DNA from: Saccoglossus kowalevskii
Taxonomy: Eukaryota; Hemichordata; Enteropneusta; Harrimaniidae
Length of the DNA: 11,942 bases
Direction: 5' to 3'
Assembly (NCBI RefSeq): GCF_000003605.2
Contig: NW_003139317.1
Span: 496,017-507,958, forward strand
The translations under genes were made by a program, and so were the position numbers. Numbering within the stretch: position 1 is the stretch's first letter; each line of letters opens with the position of its first letter. This document shows positions 6,281-11,942 of this stretch, piece after piece. The notes under the pieces were generated by a model. The model had not been told where the DNA came from and ran no database searches. It saw nothing but the letters and a program-made list of their open reading frames with translations.

Positions 6281-6497
6281 TACCGTATAAGAGGGTCGGC
6301 AAGGGGTATTTTCGTAAGCTGTAATCAATTGTTTTTATTTTCGTAATTATGTAATTTAAATAAATAAAAAACGTAAATTTGTAGACATGGGCAAGGTGTA
6401 AAATGTAATCAGTTATTTTATTCTTCCGTGATATGCCTTTTTTCCCCTGTATTCTGGACCAGCTATTCCCCTCCTGCCCCCTCTTCCATATAATCAT
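6281..6497. mobile_element. MITE with imperfect ends and internal duplication
   Basis: The left end, TATAAGAGGGTCGGCAAGGGG (about 6286-6306), is mirrored by the right end at 6468-6490, which reads TATGGAAGAGGGGGCAGGAG when reversed. Inside, a block starting GTAAGCTGTAATCA at 6314 recurs in direct orientation at 6398 (GTAAAATGTAATCA). Each is followed by T-rich sequence and TTCGTAATTATG or TTCCGTGATATG. The minus-strand open frame of 73 codons across it is a by-product. Confidence 0.5.
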
Positions 6498-7091
6498 AGC
6501 TTTCTCAAATTATGGTTTTTGTTGCAAATAGGCAGTGCTTTGCGGCAACATGGATAATCAATGATAAAACACATTTCACTAATAATACATGTAAGTGTAT
6601 AAATCAACAATATATTGATTGTTTTTTGTTATGTTTCTCTGTTATAGTCAGATTGGATGTTGCTATAGCAACACATCTGATTTTACATGTACAAGCAAAT
6701 GCCCGCTGCTAAATGTTGCAGAAAAAAATTAATCTGCAAGAGAGGAGGCTACAAATAAAGGGGAGTGGACATATACAGTAATAAAACATGTTTAATTCAA
6801 CAATGACTAGAGACTGGCAACACTTTTTAGTGTTGGACCAAATTAGTGTTGGACCACAGTCCTATGATAGAAGGACTACGGGTTTGGCATGACCATAGTT
6901 TTCCATGAGAGATGTGTTGTACAGACATTGTCACATATTTTGTTAGTCATCACTTATGATATTTTTTTAAAGACATAAGAATAAAGTCTCATTTTATAGC
7001 ATAGAAACTAAACGATTGATAAATATAATTTAGCCATATCATATCATCAATGTATGTATGTCACTTAATAGTACATTCAAAATAATAACCA
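6498..7091. other. Non-coding stretch with short symmetric motifs
   Basis: No gene recognised. It contains the X-box-like palindrome (6659), a small hairpin, CAACACTTTTTAGTGTTG (6818-6835), and next to it a 16-bp tandem duplication TAGTGTTGGACCA. Confidence 0.5.
6659..6672. promoter_or_regulatory. RFX X-box-like palindrome
   Basis: GTTGCTATAGCAAC is a perfect palindrome (16 bp with the flanking T and A). It matches the RFX X-box pattern GTNRCC-N(0-3)-RGYAAC at all but one position, with a two-base spacer. RFX factors bind such sites near ciliary and neuronal genes in animals. No promoter or first exon is recognisable nearby, so its role is unproven. Confidence 0.4.
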
Positions 7092-7955
7092 ATTGTCTAA
7101 GGACACAATAAGTGGAAGGTCTGGTAACGGCACAATACATATATGTGAATCGTCTGGTAAAGGACACAATATATGGATCGTTTGGTAAAGGACACAATAT
7201 ATGGATCGTTTGGTAAAGGACACAATATATGGATCGTCTGGTAAAGAACACAATATGTGGATCGTCTGGTAAAGAACACAATATGTGGATCGTCTGGTAA
7301 AGAACATGTATATGGATCGTTTGGTAAAGAACACAATATGTGGATCGTTTGGTAAAGAACACAATATATGGATCGTTTGGTAAAGAACACAATATATAGA
7401 TTGTTTGGTAAAGGACACAATATATGGATCGTCTGGTAAAGGACACAATATGTGGATCGTTTGGTAAAGGACACAATATGTGGATCGTCTGGTAAAGAAC
7501 ATGTATATGGATCGTCTGGTAAAGAACACAATATATGGATCGTTTGGTAAAGGACACAATATATGGATCGTCTGGTAAAGGACACAATATGTGGATCGTC
7601 TGGTAAAGAACACAATATGTGGATCGTCTGGTAAAGAATATGTACATGTATATGGATCGTTTGGTAAAGGACACAATATATGGATCGTTTGGTAAAGGAC
7701 ACAATATATGGATCATCTGGTAAAGGACACAATATGTGGATCGTCTGGTAAAGGACACAATATGTGGATCGTCTGGTAAAGAACATGATATGTGAATCAT
7801 CTGGTAACGGGACAATATATGGATCGTCTGGTAATGGCACAATATATGGATCATCTGGTAAAGGACATGATATGTAGATAGTCTTGTAACGGGACAATAT
7901 ATGGATCGTCTGGTAATGGCACAATATATGGATCGTCTGGTAAAGAGCACAATAT
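7092..7955. repeat. Minisatellite, 28-bp unit, about 30 copies
   Basis: The unit is about 28 bp: GGATCGTYTGGTAAAG followed by RACACAATATRT. I count 30 occurrences of the TGGTAA/TTGTAA core. Some units are one base shorter (AACATGTATATGG instead of AACACAATATATGG, at about 7304 and 7500), and one carries an insertion near 7640. The last part (7784-7947) is a duplicated trimer of about 82 bp with GGTAACGGGAC and GGTAATGGCAC variants. The unit length is not a multiple of three and its minus strand has almost no stops, so long open frames appear in all three minus frames. They are not genes. Confidence 0.93.
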
Positions 7956-7956
7956 C

Positions 7957-9060
7957 CGAAAAATGGGAAACCAGGGTACCACACTGAGAAACCGGGCTAC
8001 CTCACTGAGAAAATGGGCTACCTCATCGAGAAACTTAAGGATCTCACAGAGAAACCCGGGTACCTTACCGAGTCATCCAAGTATCTCAATAAGAAAGTTA
8101 CCTTACTAAGATAAACCAGGGTATCTCCCTCAGAAACCAGTGTACTCTACTGAGAAAGCAGGATTACATGTACCTCACTGAGAAACGTGGGTACCTGAAC
8201 AAGAAAGCAGGATAACCTCAATGAGAAACCTGGGTACCTTACTGAGAAACCTGGGCACCTCACTAAAAAACCTGGGTACCTTATTGAGAAACCTGGGTAT
8301 CTTGCTGAAAAACCTGGGTACTTTATTGAGAAACCTGGATTACCTCATTGAGAAACCAGGGTAGCTCACTGAGAAACCTGAGTATCTCCCCGCGAAACCT
8401 TGGTTCATTTTATGTATCTCCCAGAGAAAGCAGGATTACCTCACTGAGAAACCTGGGTACCTCACCGAAAAAGCAGAATAACCTGACTGAGAAAGTAGGA
8501 TCACCTGAGGAAGAAGAATTACAATGTACCCCACTGAGAAACCTTGGTACCTTACTGAGAGAAACCTGGCTACCTCACTGAGAAACCTGGGTTACCTCAT
8601 TGAGAAAACTTGTTACCTCAGAGAAACCAGTGTACCTCACTGAGAAATCAGGGTATCTTAATGAGAAACCTGAGTACCTTACTGAAAACCTGGGTACCGT
8701 ACAGAAAACCTGGGCACCATACAGAAAACCTGGGCACCTTACTGAGAAATCTGGGTTACCTCACTGAGAAACCGGAGTACCTTACTGAGAAACCTGAGTA
8801 CCTCACTGAGAAACCTGAGTACCTTACTGAGAAACCGGAGTACCTTACTGAAAACCTGGGTACTGTACAGAAAACCTGGGCACCTTACTGAGAAATCTGG
8901 GTTACCTCACTGAGAAACCAGAATACCTTACTGAGAAACTGGAGTACCTTACTGAGAAACCGGAATACCTCACTGAGAATCCTGGGTAACTCACTGAAAA
9001 ACCTGGGTTACCTTACTAAGAACCCCCCCCCCCTCCCAAGTACAACTTGAGAAACCTGAG
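7957..9060. repeat. Minisatellite, 21-bp unit, about 50 copies
   Basis: The unit is about 21 bp around ACTGAGAAACCTGGGTACCT, with frequent GAGTACC, GTTACC and CTCACTG variants and occasional 20-22 bp units. It directly abuts the 28-bp array but is unrelated in sequence. A higher-order duplication is visible. The block beginning ACTGAAAACCTGGGTACCGT at 8681 recurs at 8847 with one 20-bp unit missing. The array fades into an 11-C run (9023-9033) and a last degenerate unit. Plus-strand frames reading LTEKPEY repeats result from 21 being a multiple of three and are broken by stops. Confidence 0.92.
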
Positions 9061-9804
9061 AGGGGCTGTGGTGCCAAAGTTAATGAATGCAGATATTTGG
9101 GATTTTATATTGAAAAGTCACCTTCTATTTTACTAAATACTGCATTTCCTCATTATGTTGTGGACATCAAACAAAATTTGAGCTGTTTTTTACAAGAAGA
9201 CGTACATGTACATATGTACCGGTATTACTATATTATTATTTTTTGAAAAATACATTAAAAAGTCTGTTATTTTGTGAAAGGTGACAAAAATTTACTATAG
9301 GGTTGATAACCTTTTACATGTACCTTGTACATGGGGTGTATCTTTCTTATTAAAGTTGCATGGAATGAAAATTATCTGTTTATGAGATACATGTACTATC
9401 AACATCACAAACATATTCTCTTGATTTTTACAAATTTTTATAAACATCAGTGACAGTTGAGTCCAGCTAGCCAATCAACAATGCAGTGCATGAGGATGCT
9501 ATATGAAAAAGTCCTAATGTTATTTCATCAAAACCTTGTATGGAATTTGTAAATATTTATGAAAGTAAAAGAATGTGTTTGAAGCATAGAAAGTAGTTTA
9601 CCTGCCTTCTGTAGTTTACCTGCCATCTGTATCTTTTTCTTTGTACATAATTGCAAGGTTTACACAACATATTATCGGAAGCAAACCATTGCTGGTTTTA
9701 TCAATACCCAGGAGATTAAATTTATGTGTTTATACGTTTGTAAACGAGAGTTGTCTTTAATTAGGAGACTGTTAAGATGTTGGGGCTATGTCATGGCTCA
9801 TTTC
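9061..9804. other. Non-coding stretch
   Basis: No gene recognised. It has several ACATGTAC palindromes (near 9200, 9315 and 9390) and an 18-bp tandem duplication, GTAGTTTACCTGCCTTCT, at 9593-9628. Confidence 0.5.
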
Positions 9805-9856
9805 TATCAGAGCTCAAACCCAAGCTGAACTTGGCTGAAGCTGAATGCGTTTACAG
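9805..9856. mobile_element. Decayed fragment of the GTTCACACG family, copy 3
   Basis: GCTGAACTTGGCTGAAGCTG then AATGCGTTTACA (9824-9856) aligns over 32 bases with 2320-2351 of copy 2. I count about 25 identities. Most differences are transitions, several turning CG into TG or CA. TATCAGAGCTC (9805-9816) recalls the TATCAGAGCC near the family's end. Confidence 0.48.
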
Positions 9857-10141
9857 GGTCTTTTTTTTTATATTTAATTTATTTATTTTTATTACTTAAA
9901 GTCAAGCGATGGGGTCTGTGTAAGCAAGGTAATAGCCCAAAGGCTTGAAGACAAACATGTAAATTCAGAATGATTTATTAAAAGGTGATTAATAATATAG
10001 TAGGTTCTTGAAGTAATTAATAAAAATCAGCATGCTTGAAATAGGACAGACATGAATAACTTGTAAAATTGCAGCAAATTTATATTTTATTGTCCAAAAA
10101 GATCTGTCAAATAAATGAAAACAAGTCATTGTTAATGACAC
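9857..10141. other. AT-rich stretch, no feature supported
   Basis: Holds a T-rich run near 9860-9900. The minus-strand open frame at 9989-10177 is rich in Phe, Ile and Tyr and crosses into a repeat. It is not supported as a gene. Confidence 0.5.
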
Positions 10142-11005
10142 AGTCCCCGTACCAAATTTTGTGATCTGACATATCAATTTGATGCTGATGAAGTCATTGA
10201 GATTAGATTGAAACCATTAATAGGAGATGGATTTGCAAAAAATTTTGATTTAGTGCTTTTACTCAAGAATTGGACATTGGGCAGTCGACTATATTGAATC
10301 AAATTACAAAAAACAAGTGGCGTATACAACAGATTGTTTATTTACATCAAAACACGTGTTCCGTGTAGTAGTAATATGGCCAAAAATAAAAACAGCGGTT
10401 ATTTGGCCATCTTTGATCTGATTATGAAACACACTGATATGTATGATGTATGTGCCAAATACGAATGAAAATGGTACATAAATTGTGGAAATATAGTAGT
10501 AAGGCCAAAAAGTCAGATTGCTGTCAATCGGCCACCCTTGACGAGATTTTGAAACAAATTGTTATGGACATGTATCCTAACATGTATAAAGTACATGTAT
10601 GTGCCAAATTTGAATGAAAACTGACAGAGCACTCCCAAGATACCGCATAAAAAAACAAAACAAGATGCCTGCTAGTCGAACATCTTTGATCCAATTGCGA
10701 AATAAATCGTCATGGACATGTATCCTAACATGTATAATCTATGTACCTAATTTGAATGAAAACTAACAAAGCATGTCCAAAATACAACATTTTCAAAAAA
10801 CAAGATGGCTGCCAGTCGGCCATTTTGAATCGAATCGCGAAACCACTGCATGTGCATATGTCCCAGATAAAGTACTAGGCACATGCAAAGAATGAACGGA
10901 ATCGGTCCAAGGGATTCTGAGATATGACTCTGGACTGACGCATGGACGCACAGACGGAGACCGAATTATAAGTCCCCGTTTTCGGACTTCGTTCGAACAA
11001 GGACT
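10142..11005. repeat. Degenerate tandem repeat element bounded by AGTCCCCG
   Basis: At least four divergent units of about 125-150 bp are present. The shared block 'AGTCGGCCATTTTGAATCGA, then ATCGCGAAAC' falls at about 10405, 10530, 10678 and 10818. Other shared words are ATGGACATGTATCCTAACATG and GTGCCAAATTTGAATGAAAA. Units preserve CAAGATGGCTGCC, a YY1-like word. The last unit leads into GGACGCACAGACGGAGACCG and a stem, AAGTCCCCGTTTTCGGACTT. AGTCCCCG occurs at both 10142 and 10971. Family unknown to me. It looks like a dispersed repeat rather than a gene. Confidence 0.7.
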
Positions 11006-11261
11006 AATAAATAAAATAGAAATGTTGGAGTACCCAATTTTTTTTATTTTTTTTTATGAAAACCAACTCTGATTTCTACATAATATTAAGGGTCACTCTT
11101 GTGGCAGTTTTGATATTTAAAATTGGTCAAATTACTTATCGCCGCTAAAAGTCCATAATTGGTTCAGTTACCCAAAATTGTTTCTTCACGTACTTTCAAA
11201 TGGTCACTCTGGGGAATGATTTTGTATAATTTCAGGATACATATACATTTGTATGAGCAAA
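11006..11261. other. Non-coding stretch
   Basis: No gene recognised. Contains T-runs and two GGTCACTCT words (11091 and 11203). Confidence 0.45.
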
Positions 11262-11473
11262 TACTGTAGAATACTTTATTTTCGCTTGGAATTAATTTTC
11301 GCTATTTTCGCTGAAGGGATGATTCCGTGAAAATAAAATCCAGTGAATATACTTTTTTTCCTATATTTCACATTAAACTGATCAAAAATCAGTGAAAATA
11401 AATTCCATACAAAACGCCCAAAAGGCCTTTTCCGCAAAAATTAATTCCAGCAACAATAAAGTATTCCACAGTA
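11262..11473. mobile_element. Palindromic MITE with TA target site (mariner-like)
   Basis: The left end, CTGTAGAATACTTTATTTTC then GCTTGGAATTAATTTTCGC, is mirrored by the right end, which reads CTGTGGAATACTTTATTGTT then GCTGGAATTAATTTTTGC when reversed. This gives terminal repeats of about 40 bp with few mismatches. TA flanks both ends, as expected for Tc1/mariner insertion. The interior is also partly self-complementary (TCCGTGAAAATAAAATCC against CAGTGAAAATAAATTCC), so the whole unit may fold. No coding capacity. Confidence 0.72.
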
Positions 11474-11739
11474 ATATCAATTATGACCATATAAAAATAA
11501 AGATGGCATCATAAAATAAACAATACAAGTAGTTGTGAGTTATGGCTGATAGTTACGGATATGACATGAAAATGTAAATTTTATCAAAAATCAAAGTATA
11601 TTAAATAATAAAAACGATCACATAATTAAAGAAGTTTCAAAACACATTTATACTTGCTTTATGCTTAGGGAGCAAAAAATCAAACAATAACTTCAGTACC
11701 AGCTGCCTCAACCCCCCCCCCCCTCATAAAACACAGATT
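11474..11739. other. AT-rich stretch with a poly-C run
   Basis: No gene recognised. Twelve consecutive C residues occur at 11712-11723. A short ATG frame at about 11541 (ATGGCTGATAG) stops after eleven codons. Confidence 0.5.
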
Positions 11740-11942
11740 TACATTTATTTATATTATATTACAATTATTCATTTATCTCTTATTGTGAGATATGTATTTA
11801 TTTCATTCATTTACAGTATTTTTAGTATTTCCTTTTTTTTCATTTTTTTTTATTATTACATGTTTTTGACTTTATTGTATTTTATGTCAAGATCTCAAAT
11901 GGGATATGATAGCAATAAAGAATTACTTACTTACTTACTTAC
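11740..11942 (+). mobile_element. 3' end of a CR1/L2-type LINE, (TTAC)n tail
   Basis: T-rich 3' UTR sequence is followed by TTTATTGTATTTTATGTCAA, GATCTCAAATGGGATATGAT and AGCAATAAAG, then five TTAC units reaching the window edge. The order of words matches the minus-strand LINE tail at 3420-3590, but the terminal microsatellite differs (TTAC rather than ATT). Only the 3' UTR is present here, and the reverse transcriptase is absent. The 5' limit is approximate. Confidence 0.62.

Noticed and set aside
7039-7984. Three overlapping minus-strand frames of 199-303 codons
   Set aside because: All lie on the 28-bp minisatellite and encode the same repeated phrase in rotating frames. They have no independent coding evidence.
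8348-8891. Plus-strand frames encoding LTEKPEY-type heptads
   Set aside because: Direct product of the 21-bp tandem unit, broken by stops and length changes. No splice or promoter context.
11541-11576. Possible short first exon ATGGCTGATAG...
   Set aside because: Stops after eleven codons. The only GT nearby is a weak donor and there is no following exon.
1-11942. tRNA, rRNA, CRISPR or prokaryotic mobile elements
   Set aside because: No cloverleaf with A and B boxes, no rRNA core motifs, and no array of equal repeats with unique spacers. The two tandem arrays have no spacers.

Overview
This window looks like eukaryotic nuclear DNA from a marine invertebrate animal. I see no prokaryotic operons, Shine-Dalgarno sites or long clean ORFs. 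The DNA is AT-rich and full of short non-autonomous transposons, LINE 3' tails, minisatellites and frequent ACATGTAC-type palindromes. That flavour fits a lancelet, mollusc or similar genome, but the species cannot be fixed from this sequence. No complete gene can be called with certainty. The longest open frames (about 200-300 aa on the minus strand at 7.0-8.0 kb) are artefacts of a 28-bp minisatellite.

Reading for short frames bounded by GT-AG splice sites gives several candidate exons. On the minus strand, 2180-2127 and 2070-1964 read as the start of a small gene (ATG, 56-nt intron, continuous frame). A membrane-spanning exon at 993-858 has two good splice sites, and 331-179 is a weaker possible terminal exon. 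On the plus strand, 14-149 and 765-844 read like pieces of an extracellular protein. Segments 3322-3386 (or to 3418), 3991-4120 and 5068/5109-5272 can be joined in compatible phases into the membrane-spanning C-terminal end of a protein, with a polyadenylation signal at 5623. All exon calls are provisional. They rest on frame, splice sites and amino-acid texture, not on recognised homology.

The rest is mostly repeats. In order: a TTAA-flanked MITE (398-552); a family starting GTTCACACG (about 1463-1672, 2254-2407, and a decayed piece at 9805-9856); a 710-bp hAT-like MITE with an 8-9 bp target duplication (2557-3266); a minus-strand LINE tail (3420-3590) and a second possible one (4258-4300); short inverted repeats at 4484 and 4899; a MITE with internal duplications (6281-6497); a palindromic RFX X-box-like site (6659-6672); two abutting minisatellites (28-bp unit at 7092-7955, 21-bp unit at 7957-9060); a degenerate array of about 140-bp units between two AGTCCCCG motifs (10142-11005); a TA-flanked mariner-like MITE (11262-11473); and a plus-strand LINE 3' end with a (TTAC)n tail running off the right edge.

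The most useful lead is that the window seems to hold parts of two uncharacterised membrane-protein genes on opposite strands, split by recent and old transposon insertions, which an ATG-to-stop ORF scan misses.
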